From assembly GCA_944320135.1 (NCBI GenBank), contig CALUGI010000029.1:1-39190 (forward strand): DNA of 39,190 nt. The letters run 5' to 3'. The stretch's first letter is position 1. Every line of letters starts with the position of its first letter. Source of the stretch: an uncultured Phocaeicola sp. Its GTDB lineage: Bacteria > Bacteroidota > Bacteroidia > Bacteroidales > Bacteroidaceae. The notes beneath the pieces were generated by a model. It made no database searches and had not been told where the DNA came from. It saw only the letters and a program-made list of their open reading frames with translations. Made by a program: the position numbers and the translations under genes. Below, in pieces: positions 25,991 to 34,271 of this stretch.

Positions 25991-27055
25991 TTATAGTTTC
26001 TCTACAACGCACCACAAAGGGTAATGGTCTGACGCGCCTATTGAGTCATCGACCCTCGCTTCCAACACTTTGAAACCTTCGCCCACCAGAATATGGTCAA
26101 TCCGGACATAAAGGAAATTCCGGTTGTATGAAAAGCCCGGCCCCCGCCCCGCTTCTATGTACGCATCATGCAGTCCTTTCCCTATCACCCGATGCGCATA
26201 CGACAACGGAGTGTCGTTAAAGTCTCCGCAAACGAGCATGTATTCGGCACGGTTCTCCGCTATCGCCATAGCCACAGAGTCTGCCTGAGGAGCACGGATA
26301 GCGGCTGCATCAGCCAGTTTGCGCAACAAATGCGCACCGCCGCTTTTTACATTGTTCTCATCGGGCGACTTTAAAATATCTTCGTACACTTGTTTGTCAT
26401 GATTGTCGAGCTTGTTGGATTCCAGATGGTTGCACACGATGACCATCGTATCTTCTTCCAGTTTCAGCCGGAGCAAGAAGCTCCCGTTGCCCGCACTTTT
26501 ATAACCGATGCGTTCCGCAGAAAGAATCGGATAACGCGAAAGACAAGCCATTCCGTTCCATCCGGCGACCTCAAGCGTCCTGACGTAAGGATAGAAAGAC
26601 AGCATCTTTTCCAACTGTTTGTTATTGACCGGATATTCCTGCAAGCACACCACATCGGCATTGCATCGGCGTATATATTCCACAATCGGATTAGCACCGG
26701 TTTCTTTATCCGCCGGCATGGCCATCACGTTATACGTGAGAAACTTCAACGTCTTTCCGTTTCCCTGACCATCGGCCGAACCGAAAGGAATGTATGCTTT
26801 GACACTTCCCCATCCGGCAAGGAAAAACAAAAAAGGCACCGCGACATACCTCCACCGGAAGGCCAGCCAGAACACCAGAAAGAGCGAGTTCAAAAACAAA
26901 AAGAACGGGAAAAACAATCCTGCGCATGAGAGCAGCGGATGTGCCACAGGAGACAAATACTGGCTATAAGAACAGAAAAGGAAACCCGCTCCGACCAGCA
27001 CATTGACAAACAAGGCCAGTCCGTGAAGCGTATATCCTATAATATTGAACTTCAT
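25991..27055 (-). CDS. Membrane-anchored endonuclease/exonuclease/phosphatase family protein
   Basis: A 354-aa protein with three N-terminal membrane helices (within about residues 1-95) and a C-terminal EEP hydrolase domain. The ATG at 27055 is preferred because GAAGAGG stands six bases before it; an in-frame ATG at 27079 would overlap the rhomboid gene. EEP motifs are in order: LTYNVMAM (Asn), VVCLQEYP (metal-binding Glu), CNHLESNKL (His), VCGDFNDTPLS (Asp/Asn), RIDHILV and ASDHYPLW (catalytic His). The family includes DNases, phosphodiesterases and sphingomyelinase-like enzymes; the substrate cannot be told. The membrane anchor places the domain probably on the outer face of the inner membrane. 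It sits 7 bases after a rhomboid gene and before dcp. Confidence 0.88.
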   Translation of the reverse strand: MKFNIIGYTLHGLALFVNVLVGAGFLFCSYSQYLSPVAHPLLSCAGLFFPFFLFLNSLFLVFWLAFRWRYVAVPFLFFLAGWGSVKAYIPFGSADGQGNGKTLKFLTYNVMAMPADKETGANPIVEYIRRCNADVVCLQEYPVNNKQLEKMLSFYPYVRTLEVAGWNGMACLSRYPILSAERIGYKSAGNGSFLLRLKLEEDTMVIVCNHLESNKLDNHDKQVYEDILKSPDENNVKSGGAHLLRKLADAAAIRAPQADSVAMAIAENRAEYMLVCGDFNDTPLSYAHRVIGKGLHDAYIEAGRGPGFSYNRNFLYVRIDHILVGEGFKVLEARVDDSIGASDHYPLWCVVEKL

Positions 27056-27062
27056 TGCCTCT

Positions 27063-27941
27063 TCATTTCTTGCTTGCATCGAACAATCTTTTCTTTTCTT
27101 CTTCGGTCAAGCTCCCATATCCCGACTTGCGAAGTTTGTCAAGAATCCGGTCTACTTCGGCCTCGCGCTCTTTCTTTCTTGCATTGAAATCATAATCTTT
27201 CTGCTTGTCGCCGTAATACACCTTCATCTTGGGCTTTTTCCTTCTGCGCACAGAAAAGAAATCCAACACGCCGTTTATCCATTTCGTGGCATCATGGCCT
27301 TTTGAAAGACCTGCGGCAAACCACCATCCGGACAAAGCACCGCCCAAATGGGCGATATGCCCCCCCGCATTCGAGGATGTCATGAACAACAGGTCCAACA
27401 CTACCATAAAGGCGGCAACATACTTCAAGCGCACCACACCTATAAACATGAACTGCACCGGACAGTTCGGTTCGCGAACGCCGGATGCCACCACAATGGC
27501 CAGCACCGAAGCGGAAGCACCCACTATCCAGGGAGATTTATCGTCGAAATAAGGGAACACGTTATAAAACAACATAAAAAGCAGTCCTCCGCAGATGCCT
27601 CCCAACACATACAGCCCGCGCAAATGCTTTGATGAAAAAAAGTTCAGAAACAGCCGCCCGAACCAATACAGCCAAAGCATATTGAAAAGGATATGGAACA
27701 CGCCGGCGTGCATGAACATGTAAGTAAACAACGACCAAGGCTGGCGGACAAAGGTTTCCGGATTCGCCGAAAGCTCAAGCCACTGCAGCCATGCTGCCGG
27801 AGGAAGGTTGAACAGCGTGGTTACGATATTGCATACGGCAACCGCCAGAAAAACGGCTGCGTTGACGTAAATCAATTGCATTACCGTATCCCCCTGCGAG
27901 AACCTTCTCTTCAAATCAGTAATAAATCTGCCCGTTCCCAT
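27063..27941 (-). CDS. Rhomboid family intramembrane serine protease with C-terminal cytosolic extension
   Basis: A 292-aa rhomboid with about six membrane helices and a soluble C-terminal tail (about 235-292, MKVYYGDKQKDYDFNARKK) like the DUF6576 tail of Bacteroidetes rhomboids. Catalytic elements are the Ser in VGASASVLA and the His in GGHIAHLGGALSG. TYMFMHAGVFHILFNMLWL supplies the conserved His and Asn of helix 2. The ATG at 27941 has a good GGAGAAAG ribosome site and overlaps the previous rhomboid gene by 26 bases, indicating translational coupling. Substrates are unknown; rhomboids cut membrane proteins near helix-breaking residues. Confidence 0.92.
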   Translation of the reverse strand: MGTGRFITDLKRRFSQGDTVMQLIYVNAAVFLAVAVCNIVTTLFNLPPAAWLQWLELSANPETFVRQPWSLFTYMFMHAGVFHILFNMLWLYWFGRLFLNFFSSKHLRGLYVLGGICGGLLFMLFYNVFPYFDDKSPWIVGASASVLAIVVASGVREPNCPVQFMFIGVVRLKYVAAFMVVLDLLFMTSSNAGGHIAHLGGALSGWWFAAGLSKGHDATKWINGVLDFFSVRRRKKPKMKVYYGDKQKDYDFNARKKEREAEVDRILDKLRKSGYGSLTEEEKKRLFDASKK

Positions 27942-28590
27942 TTTTCTTTCTCCAATATAAGATAAGTATCAAGCCGAAAAGCATTCCTCCCAGATGGGCG
28001 AAATGAGCCACGCCGTCGCTCCCCCCCAAACCAAGCGCCAGCTCAAGCGCCGCATATCCGATGACAAAATATTTCGCCTTGATCGGCATCGGAATGGGGA
28101 ACACGAACATCGGGCTGTTCGGGAACAGCATTCCGAAAGCCAGCAATATGCCATAAACGGCTCCCGACGCGCCTACTGTGGTCAGTTCGTTCAGAAACGC
28201 ATCCATCGGGATGACGCTTATCCCCGTATTGACCGAATCATAATTCGACCACACGAGCACGTACTCCATATACTGCACCAGCTCCTGAACCAGCCCGGCT
28301 CCCACGCCGCACACCATATAATAAGTAAGGAAGCGTTTCGGCCCCCACACCTGTTCCAGCACACGCCCGAACATCCACACCGCAAACATATTGAAAAAGA
28401 TGTGCGAGAAGTTGGCGTGCATGAACATATAAGATATAAGCTGCCCCAGATTGAAATCGGAAGCCAGAAAGAAGTGAAGTCCCAACAAGTCGTTGAGGTC
28501 TATTCCGTATTTCCTCGCCACAAACATGCCAAGGAAACACAGCACGTTAATAATCAGCAGATTTTTCGTTATCGTCGGTAGATTGTTCAT
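27916..28590 (-). CDS. Rhomboid family intramembrane serine protease
   Basis: A 224-aa compact rhomboid (six predicted helices) without the C-terminal extension of its neighbour. The nucleophile is in TVGASGAVYGILLAFG, and the catalytic His is in VAHFAHLGGMLFG. YMFMHANFSHIFFNM carries the oxyanion-hole His/Asn. The ATG at 28590 (MNNLPTITKNLL) is chosen; the longer frame would need a TTG. A short extracellular insertion (EYVLVWSNYDSVNTG) stands between helices 3 and 4. It is overlapped at its 3' end by the second rhomboid gene. The tandem suggests division of substrates after an old duplication. Confidence 0.92.
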   Translation of the reverse strand: MNNLPTITKNLLIINVLCFLGMFVARKYGIDLNDLLGLHFFLASDFNLGQLISYMFMHANFSHIFFNMFAVWMFGRVLEQVWGPKRFLTYYMVCGVGAGLVQELVQYMEYVLVWSNYDSVNTGISVIPMDAFLNELTTVGASGAVYGILLAFGMLFPNSPMFVFPIPMPIKAKYFVIGYAALELALGLGGSDGVAHFAHLGGMLFGLILILYWRKKNGNGQIYY

Positions 28591-28635
28591 ATTCTCAAGC
28601 CATTGATTCAGTTGCAAATGTACTACATTATTCTT

Positions 28636-29295
28636 TTACCGCAAGAGGTCTGTCCGATTTTTGGCGATACTGTCGCGCAACACGAGCACGCTTTCCGGCC
28701 CCATGTTGAAAAGCAAATCGGCGATGCTCATGTTCGGAAGGAACCCGTGCTTCTGGCTGAAAACCTGATAATAGGGCGCAGGGACGAAGTCCGGGTCTGC
28801 TTCCGCAAAACTCCGTTTCGGATGAATCGCCTCCCGGAAATCGTCGGCATCTTCCGGAGCCTTTACATAAGCGTCTGTCGGACGAATACGCGGGGAAAGC
28901 TCTATCTGGCCGCACACCCATCGGCAAAGCTCCATATTGAAATCGAAAAGGAACTCATACCTTTGCGTGAAAAACCGCCGGAACTCGTCCGCATAATAGT
29001 CGAAAAACGGGCTGTGGCGATATGCGGCCACAAAAGCGTTCCAATGCACGTGCCTCCAGTTGCCGTGGTCCGAGATGCGGACATCCTTCATCAGGCATTT
29101 CTCGCTTTTCTCTGTAGGAAGAGTCAGCGCAAGCGGCCCGTCGGCAGAGGCTATCACGCACCGGTTGCGGTAGGTCTGCTTCGCATAATGGTCATAACGC
29201 TCCACAAGTGCCTCGCCATACGCGAACAGTTTCGTATAATATTCCACAGGGCCCAGATAAGCAGACCCTAAAATTACTTTCTTCTTCATGCTCAT
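28636..29295 (-). CDS. WbqC-like family protein
   Basis: A 219-aa soluble protein recognised as WbqC-like from its N-terminus (MKKKVILGSAYLGPVEYYTKL), WNAFVAAYRHSPFFDYYADEF and the end SIADLLFNMGPES. The family is named after an O-antigen locus gene and its biochemical role is not established. No membrane helices or signal peptide are seen. Two ATGs are possible (29295 and 29289); the first is given. It lies between the second signal-peptidase-like gene (53-base gap) and the rhomboid pair (45-base gap), in the same direction. Any link to secretion comes from position only. Confidence 0.85.
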   Translation of the reverse strand: MSMKKKVILGSAYLGPVEYYTKLFAYGEALVERYDHYAKQTYRNRCVIASADGPLALTLPTEKSEKCLMKDVRISDHGNWRHVHWNAFVAAYRHSPFFDYYADEFRRFFTQRYEFLFDFNMELCRWVCGQIELSPRIRPTDAYVKAPEDADDFREAIHPKRSFAEADPDFVPAPYYQVFSQKHGFLPNMSIADLLFNMGPESVLVLRDSIAKNRTDLLR

Positions 29296-29348
29296 ACTCT
29301 AAATTTCAACGCCCGTCTTTCCTAAGATGAACGCCCGCCTTTTCCGGC

Positions 29349-30260
29349 CTATTCTATCCGACGGAAAAGCCGCCCCTTATGCGGAGAATACCATACCCTC
29401 CAGGCTTTCCCTATCAGATGGTCTTCCGGCACGAAACCGAACAGGCGCGAATCGCATATATTCACAGGGTCATTCGAAGCCACCCAATAATAATCTTTGC
29501 TGAACGTAAACGTCTCGACCGGCTTCCCGTCCACATAGAGCGAATCGCCCGACACTTTCGCCCGGCGATGCTCGTGAGACACGATTGTGTTGCAAAGCAA
29601 CGTGATGTTCCAAGGATATACCCTTACCGGCTTGCCTTTTTCGGGCACTACGAAAGGGTGCGCGTTCCGGCTGCCTCTCCCCATCGTCGGAATCAAGACG
29701 AAACGGCCTTCCAAACGTTGGGACACCAAATAATATTCATAATGGCTGAAACTGCGGATATAGTTTCCGTCGGAAGTGTATCCGGCCAGCGTGTTGCCGG
29801 AAAGCCCCAACGATGCAAGCAGGGCAAGCATCACGTCCTCCATCTCCGAAGGATAGGAATACAATGCTTTGCTGTCAGGACTCAACACTTCTCCGTCCAC
29901 TTCCGCCAAGTCATCGTCTAACATCAGCGTATCGCCGGGAAGGCCGACACACCGGCTGATGAACAGTTCCCTGCTCTCGATTCGCGATTCTGAATTTTCC
30001 GGATGAGGATTGTTGAACAGCACGATATCTCCTTTCTCTGCCGCAGAAGCGGCGATACGACGATACCCGAACACAGACGGAAAAGGCACGCGCAGCCCGT
30101 AGCTCCACTTGCTGACCAGAATCCGCTCGCCCTTATAGAGGCTGTTCTCCATGCCGGAGGACGGAATGACGCAAGTCGTCACAAGGAGCATCCGGACCAA
30201 TACGACCGCCAACACGATGCAGCCGACAGTCCTCACCCACCATCTGCCGGACTTACCCAT
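29349..30260 (-). CDS. Signal peptidase I paralog (S26) lacking the Ser/Lys dyad residues; likely inactive
   Basis: A 303-aa protein with one N-terminal membrane helix (about 9-31) and the S26 signal-peptidase boxes: IPSSGMENSL (32-41), SRCVGLPGDTL (102 onward) and the C-terminal NICDSRLFGFVPEDHLIGKA. In active enzymes the first box is PSxSM and the third is KRxVGLPGD. Here Gly36 sits where the nucleophilic Ser belongs, and Ser102 replaces the general-base Lys. Both codons were checked in the bases (GGC and AGC). Ser34/Ser35 remain nearby, but no Lys takes the place of the base. It follows the intact lepB gene by 12 bases. A non-catalytic role, as a binding partner or chaperone, is inference; dyad-less signal-peptidase-like proteins are known in Gram-positive pilus loci. 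Confidence 0.85.
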   Translation of the reverse strand: MGKSGRWWVRTVGCIVLAVVLVRMLLVTTCVIPSSGMENSLYKGERILVSKWSYGLRVPFPSVFGYRRIAASAAEKGDIVLFNNPHPENSESRIESRELFISRCVGLPGDTLMLDDDLAEVDGEVLSPDSKALYSYPSEMEDVMLALLASLGLSGNTLAGYTSDGNYIRSFSHYEYYLVSQRLEGRFVLIPTMGRGSRNAHPFVVPEKGKPVRVYPWNITLLCNTIVSHEHRRAKVSGDSLYVDGKPVETFTFSKDYYWVASNDPVNICDSRLFGFVPEDHLIGKAWRVWYSPHKGRLFRRIE

Positions 30261-30272
30261 AGGCTTAATAGA

Positions 30273-31700
30273 TTATTTGATGGAATCCACAAACTTGAAC
30301 AGACGGTTCCAGCGGACTTTTCCGTTCAGCCAGTTGCGGTCCGGGTCGAGCGACAGCCAAATGAACACCGGCTTCCCCACAATATGGTCTTCCGGAACAA
30401 ATCCCCAGAAACGGGAATCGGCCGAATTGTGGCGGTTGTCGCCCATCATCCAATAGTAATCCATTTTGAACGTGTATCTTGAGGTTTCTTGCCCGTTGAT
30501 ATAAATCTTTCCGCCTTTCACTTCCAACGAATTGCCTTCATAGTTCGCAATAGGCCGTTCGTAAACCGGAAGATTGTCCAAGGTCAAATCAATGGTTTCT
30601 CCCTTCTTGGGAATCCATATCGGGCCGTAATTGTCTACCGTCCATCCCGTCAGCTTATTGTTCGGATACAAACCTCCGGCATCGTCGTCAGGGACATTCT
30701 CTATGGAGATTACCAAGTCCTTGCGCCCCAGCAGGGCAGCTTTTGCGGCTTCGGTAAGCGGCATGTTGTAAACGGACTCCTTCACGAAATATGCGCTCAA
30801 ATCCTCTTGGCTGATTCCCAGTTCATGGCAAAAATCTTCGGGCAACGGCCCTTTGGTATGCACTATATAGCGGTATTGCACGTTGTCCGGCTCCTTGTCG
30901 GGAACGCCGTCAAGATAAACGATGCGGTTCTTTATCTGCAAAGTCTGCCCCGGAAGCCCTACGCAACGCTTCACATAATTCTCCCTCCGGTCAACAGGAC
31001 GGACAACCACTTCCCCGAACATTTGCGGATTCTCGTCAATATACCTTCTTCCTGCATGATAATAGAAATCAAACACCTCGCGCTGCTGCTCTGCCGACAG
31101 ACGAGACATGTCAATAGGCTGGGACATTTGCTTGCCCAACTGATAGCTCATGCGGTAAATGTCTTCCGCCGGATTTCCGGTAGCGACCGTGTCGCCTGCC
31201 GGAAAATTGAACACCACAATGTCGTTCAGCTTCACCTCGCCCAAACCAGACACGCGCTTATAATCCCATTTCGGCCATTCCAAATACGACTTGCAGTTGA
31301 ATATCGGCAGCGTATGCTGGGTCAAAGGCATGTGAAGGGGCGTCTGCGGTATACGCGCTCCGTAACTCATCTTGCTGACAAACAGATAATCGCCCACCAG
31401 CAAAGACTTTTCCAATGAAGATGAAGGAATCACATAGTTCTGGAAGAAATACAAGTTGACAAAGTACACCGCCACCAAAGCGAATACAATCGCGTCAACC
31501 CAACTCATCACCGCCAGTACGGTCTTGTTCTTCGATTTCTTCCACCATGTCCACGGAATAAACTTCGTGATATACGCATCAAAGATAAACGGAATGACAA
31601 CCAACCCCAACCAACTTTTCAGCCAAAGCAAAAATATCAGATAAAGTCCCAGCACTACGCCGAACTTTATCCATTGTTTACGCGAAGCCTCAATCTTCAT
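30273..31700 (-). CDS. lepB: Signal peptidase I
   Basis: Inner-membrane serine protease that removes signal peptides from exported proteins. At 475 aa it is larger than E. coli LepB (about 324 aa). The N-terminus adds membrane segments (about 12-45 and 61-83) before the catalytic helix end VIPSSSLEKSL, with nucleophile Ser95. The general-base Lys is in NYVKRCVGLPGQTL. The C-terminal box is MMGDNRHNSADSRFWGFVPEDHIVG. Extra sequence between the boxes includes a domain around ISQEDLSAYF. The ATG at 31700 begins MKIEASRKQW; a TTG two codons upstream is not preferred. It begins 2 bases after the dapB stop and is followed after 12 bases by the degenerate paralog. Confidence 0.94.
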   Translation of the reverse strand: MKIEASRKQWIKFGVVLGLYLIFLLWLKSWLGLVVIPFIFDAYITKFIPWTWWKKSKNKTVLAVMSWVDAIVFALVAVYFVNLYFFQNYVIPSSSLEKSLLVGDYLFVSKMSYGARIPQTPLHMPLTQHTLPIFNCKSYLEWPKWDYKRVSGLGEVKLNDIVVFNFPAGDTVATGNPAEDIYRMSYQLGKQMSQPIDMSRLSAEQQREVFDFYYHAGRRYIDENPQMFGEVVVRPVDRRENYVKRCVGLPGQTLQIKNRIVYLDGVPDKEPDNVQYRYIVHTKGPLPEDFCHELGISQEDLSAYFVKESVYNMPLTEAAKAALLGRKDLVISIENVPDDDAGGLYPNNKLTGWTVDNYGPIWIPKKGETIDLTLDNLPVYERPIANYEGNSLEVKGGKIYINGQETSRYTFKMDYYWMMGDNRHNSADSRFWGFVPEDHIVGKPVFIWLSLDPDRNWLNGKVRWNRLFKFVDSIK

Positions 31701-31702
31701 AA

Positions 31703-32458
31703 TCAAAAGTGAAATAAGTCGTTCATTCCGAGGAAACCGGTATGCAAGGCCGTATATTCGGCTGCAAGCACTGCGCCCAAAGCAAATCCTTTTCGATTTT
31801 TCGCGTCATGAGTGATAATAATGGAATCGGCCTCCGATTCGTAACGGACAGTATGGATTCCGGGCACTTCGCCTTCGCGGATTGCGCTTATGGGCAACTC
31901 GTCGGGAGCGCATCGGGCAGTTCCCGTCACCGTTCCGTCGGGAGCGGTCAACGTCCCCATCACCCACTTGCTTTTGCGCTCAAGGTTCTCCAGAATGCCT
32001 TCGGCCAACGTAATGGCCGTTCCGCTCGGAGCGTCCAGTTTATGGACGTGATGCGTTTCTACCATCGACACGTCATAGTTGGGGAAACCGTTCATAATCT
32101 TTGCAAGATACTTGTTCACCGCCGAAAATATGGCTACACCTAAACTGAAATTAGAGGCCCAGAAAAGCGTTTTGCCTTCTTCCCTGCACAAACGGCGCAT
32201 CTCGTCTTCGTGTTCGCCCATCCATCCGGTGCTTCCGGAAACGACCTTCACTCCCTGCTTGAAAGCCTCGATGCAGTTGCCGTAAGCAACGGAAGGCGCA
32301 GTAAATTCAATCGCCACATCTGCCGACCGGAAAGCCTCCGAATCAAAATCCCGACGATTGTCCACGTCAATGATACATACTATCTCATGCTTGCGGGAAA
32401 GTGCGATTTTCTCGATTTCCTTCCCCATCTTTCCATATCCAATCAGTGCTATTTTCAT
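31703..32458 (-). CDS. dapB: 4-hydroxy-tetrahydrodipicolinate reductase
   Basis: Cytoplasmic NAD(P)H-dependent reductase of the diaminopimelate/lysine pathway, 251 aa. The N-terminal Rossmann fold starts MKIALIGYGKMGKEIE. The catalytic and substrate-binding signature ETHHVHKLDAPSGTA (about 134-148) is intact, as is SGSTGW in the nucleotide-binding half. The C-terminus HDAKNRKGFALGAVLAAEY is typical. It is the first gene of the run down to dcp, with a clear -7 box 23-30 bases before its ATG. It provides diaminopimelate for peptidoglycan, an envelope link to the following secretion genes, though the pairing may simply be historical. Confidence 0.96.
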   Translation of the reverse strand: MKIALIGYGKMGKEIEKIALSRKHEIVCIIDVDNRRDFDSEAFRSADVAIEFTAPSVAYGNCIEAFKQGVKVVSGSTGWMGEHEDEMRRLCREEGKTLFWASNFSLGVAIFSAVNKYLAKIMNGFPNYDVSMVETHHVHKLDAPSGTAITLAEGILENLERKSKWVMGTLTAPDGTVTGTARCAPDELPISAIREGEVPGIHTVRYESEADSIIITHDAKNRKGFALGAVLAAEYTALHTGFLGMNDLFHF

Positions 32459-32480
32459 AATTCACAAATAATTTTGTCCG

Positions 32481-32488
32481 CAAAGATA
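32481..32488 (-). promoter_or_regulatory. Bacteroides-type -7 box for the dapB-lepB-dcp run
   Basis: The minus strand reads TATCTTTG, an exact match to TAnnTTTG, with a short leader to the dapB ATG at 32458. It is in the divergent gap with the DUF2851 gene; no equally good plus-strand box is seen (closest TACATTTA). Confidence 0.7.
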
Positions 32489-32540
32489 GCGTTTTTCATT
32501 ATTAATCATTACATTTACCGAACATTTACACCTCGTTAAC

Positions 32541-33830
32541 ATGGAACAGCTTCTACACTATGCCTGGAAACACAAGTTTCTCCCGCTAAAGCCCCTGCAA
32601 ACCACACAAGGGGAAAGTATCGAAATCATCGACCCCGGATTGCCCAACTCGAACGCCGGGCCCGACTTCTTCAATGCGAAAATCAAGATTGGAGGGGTGT
32701 TGTGGGTAGGAAATGTGGAAATCCACCGGCAATCGTCCGATTGGAAACGCCACGGACATCACCTGGACAAGAACTACGATTCGGTAATCCTCCATGTAGC
32801 CTCTTGCATCGATGCCGAAGTGCATCGCTCCAACGGCGAGCTTATCCCTCAGATGGAACTGCATTGTCCGCCTTATCTGCTCGACAATTACAGGCAGCTG
32901 ATTGAAGCCAGCCGTTATCCCGCCTGCTATCTTCTGGTTCCGGAGCTTCCGAAACTGCTGCTGCACAGCTGGCTGTCGCACCTGCAAGTGGAACGTTTCG
33001 AGCAAAAGACCGAACGCATCATGCAACTCCTTAACCGTCACGGCAAAGATTGGGAGCATGTGTTTTTCATCACTCTGGCCCGCAGCTTCGGATTCGGCAC
33101 CAACAGCGAAGCGTTTGAATATTGGGCGGAAACCGTCCCTCTGCAAGCGGTCAACAAACACCGGGACAGCCTGCTCCAGATTGAGGCTTTCTTTTTCGGA
33201 CAGGCAGGGCTGCTTCAGGAAGTTCCGGCGGACGATTATACGGAAAAACTGATGAGGGAATACGCTTATCTGAGACACAAGTTCGGAATAGCCCCCTCCG
33301 ACAACTGCCGCTGGAAACTGCTGAGAATGCGCCCCGGCAACTTCCCTCATGTGCGAATCGCCCAACTTGCCACATTCTACCACCGCTCCCAAGGATTGCT
33401 CTCCGTAATAATGGAAACAGAAACGTTGAAAGACTTGCGAGACATACTCCGGGGAGGCACTTCCGAATACTGGCTCACACACTACGTGTTCGGAGAAACG
33501 TCTCCGATGCAGCCTAAAACGCTCAGCAACTCCACCATCGACCTGTTGATTATCAACACGGTCATTCCTTTCCTGTACGCCTACGGCAAACACAAAGGGG
33601 ACTATGCAATGCAACAACGGGCCAACAGTTTGCTGGAAGATATGAAGCCGGAAAACAATTACATCATACGCATCTGGAAAGAATGCGGGTTAGAAGCCGC
33701 ACATGCCGGAGACAGCCAGGCGCTAATCCAGCTGAAAAAGAATTATTGCGACATGAAGAAATGCCTGCATTGCCGCATCGGTTACGAATATCTCAAGGCA
33801 CGTCCGGCTGATACGCAATCTGTCGGCTAA
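32541..33830 (+). CDS. DUF2851 family protein
   Basis: A 429-aa soluble protein common in Bacteroidetes, of unknown function. The recognisable N-terminal block is MEQLLHYAWKHKFLP, then SNAGPDFFNAKI and WVGNVEIHRQSSDW, then DKNYDSVILHV. The spacing of GPDF and xVEIH resembles the metal-binding acidic residues of PD-(D/E)XK nuclease folds, which is an inference from motif shape only. The C-terminus carries three cysteines in CDMKKCLHC. The gene is divergent from dapB and followed 33 bases later by the thioesterase gene, which has its own -7 box overlapping the end of this region. Start at 32541 is the first ATG and fits the family N-terminus. Confidence 0.82.
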   Translation: MEQLLHYAWKHKFLPLKPLQTTQGESIEIIDPGLPNSNAGPDFFNAKIKIGGVLWVGNVEIHRQSSDWKRHGHHLDKNYDSVILHVASCIDAEVHRSNGELIPQMELHCPPYLLDNYRQLIEASRYPACYLLVPELPKLLLHSWLSHLQVERFEQKTERIMQLLNRHGKDWEHVFFITLARSFGFGTNSEAFEYWAETVPLQAVNKHRDSLLQIEAFFFGQAGLLQEVPADDYTEKLMREYAYLRHKFGIAPSDNCRWKLLRMRPGNFPHVRIAQLATFYHRSQGLLSVIMETETLKDLRDILRGGTSEYWLTHYVFGETSPMQPKTLSNSTIDLLIINTVIPFLYAYGKHKGDYAMQQRANSLLEDMKPENNYIIRIWKECGLEAAHAGDSQALIQLKKNYCDMKKCLHCRIGYEYLKARPADTQSVG

Positions 33831-33836
33831 AATCAT

Positions 33837-33844
33837 TACCTTTG
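33837..33844 (+). promoter_or_regulatory. Bacteroides-type -7 box for the thioesterase-dprA pair
   Basis: TACCTTTG matches TAnnTTTG exactly, 19 bases before the thioesterase ATG and 6 bases after the DUF2851 stop. The -33 element is not evident. Confidence 0.65.
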
Positions 33845-33863
33845 CCACAAAACGAAAAGAACA

Positions 33864-34271
33864 ATGGGAAAATACGTCTTCGAACTGAAAATGAAAGTCC
33901 GCGACTACGAATGCGACTTGCAAGGCATTGTGAACAACGCCAACTACCAACATTACATCGAACACACACGCCATGAGTTTCTGGCCTCCACCGGAATCAG
34001 CTTTGCCGAACTGCACCGGCAAGGCATCGACCCAGTTGTGGCACGCCTCAGCATGGCTTTCAAAACTCCGCTTGCCAGCCGCGACGAGTTCCTGTCGAAA
34101 CTGTACGTCAAGAAAGAGGGCATCAAATACGTGTTCTACCAAGACATATTCCGCCTGCCCGACCTGAAGCCGGTTATCAAGGCGACTGTAGAAACGGTGT
34201 GCCTCATCAACGGAAAACTGAAAGAGAGCGAAACGCTGAACCAAATCCTGACACCTTACTTGAGCGAATGA
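33864..34271 (+). CDS. Acyl-CoA thioesterase (4HBT, YbgC/FadM type)
   Basis: A 135-aa hotdog-fold thioesterase that would hydrolyse acyl-CoA or related thioesters in the cytoplasm. The N-terminal active-site region KVRDYECDLQGIVNNANYQHYIEH is the characteristic 4-hydroxybenzoyl-CoA thioesterase motif, with the catalytic acid in the segment before GIVNNANY. The rest (LSMAFKTPLASRDEF, then FYQDIFRLPD) forms the usual sheet. Chain length specificity is not readable. Its stop overlaps the dprA start by 4 bases (ATGA), so the two are translationally coupled. Confidence 0.9.
   Translation: MGKYVFELKMKVRDYECDLQGIVNNANYQHYIEHTRHEFLASTGISFAELHRQGIDPVVARLSMAFKTPLASRDEFLSKLYVKKEGIKYVFYQDIFRLPDLKPVIKATVETVCLINGKLKESETLNQILTPYLSE

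Noticed and set aside
32586-33617. 343-codon minus-strand frame
   Set aside because: Antisense to the DUF2851 gene, which carries recognisable family motifs.
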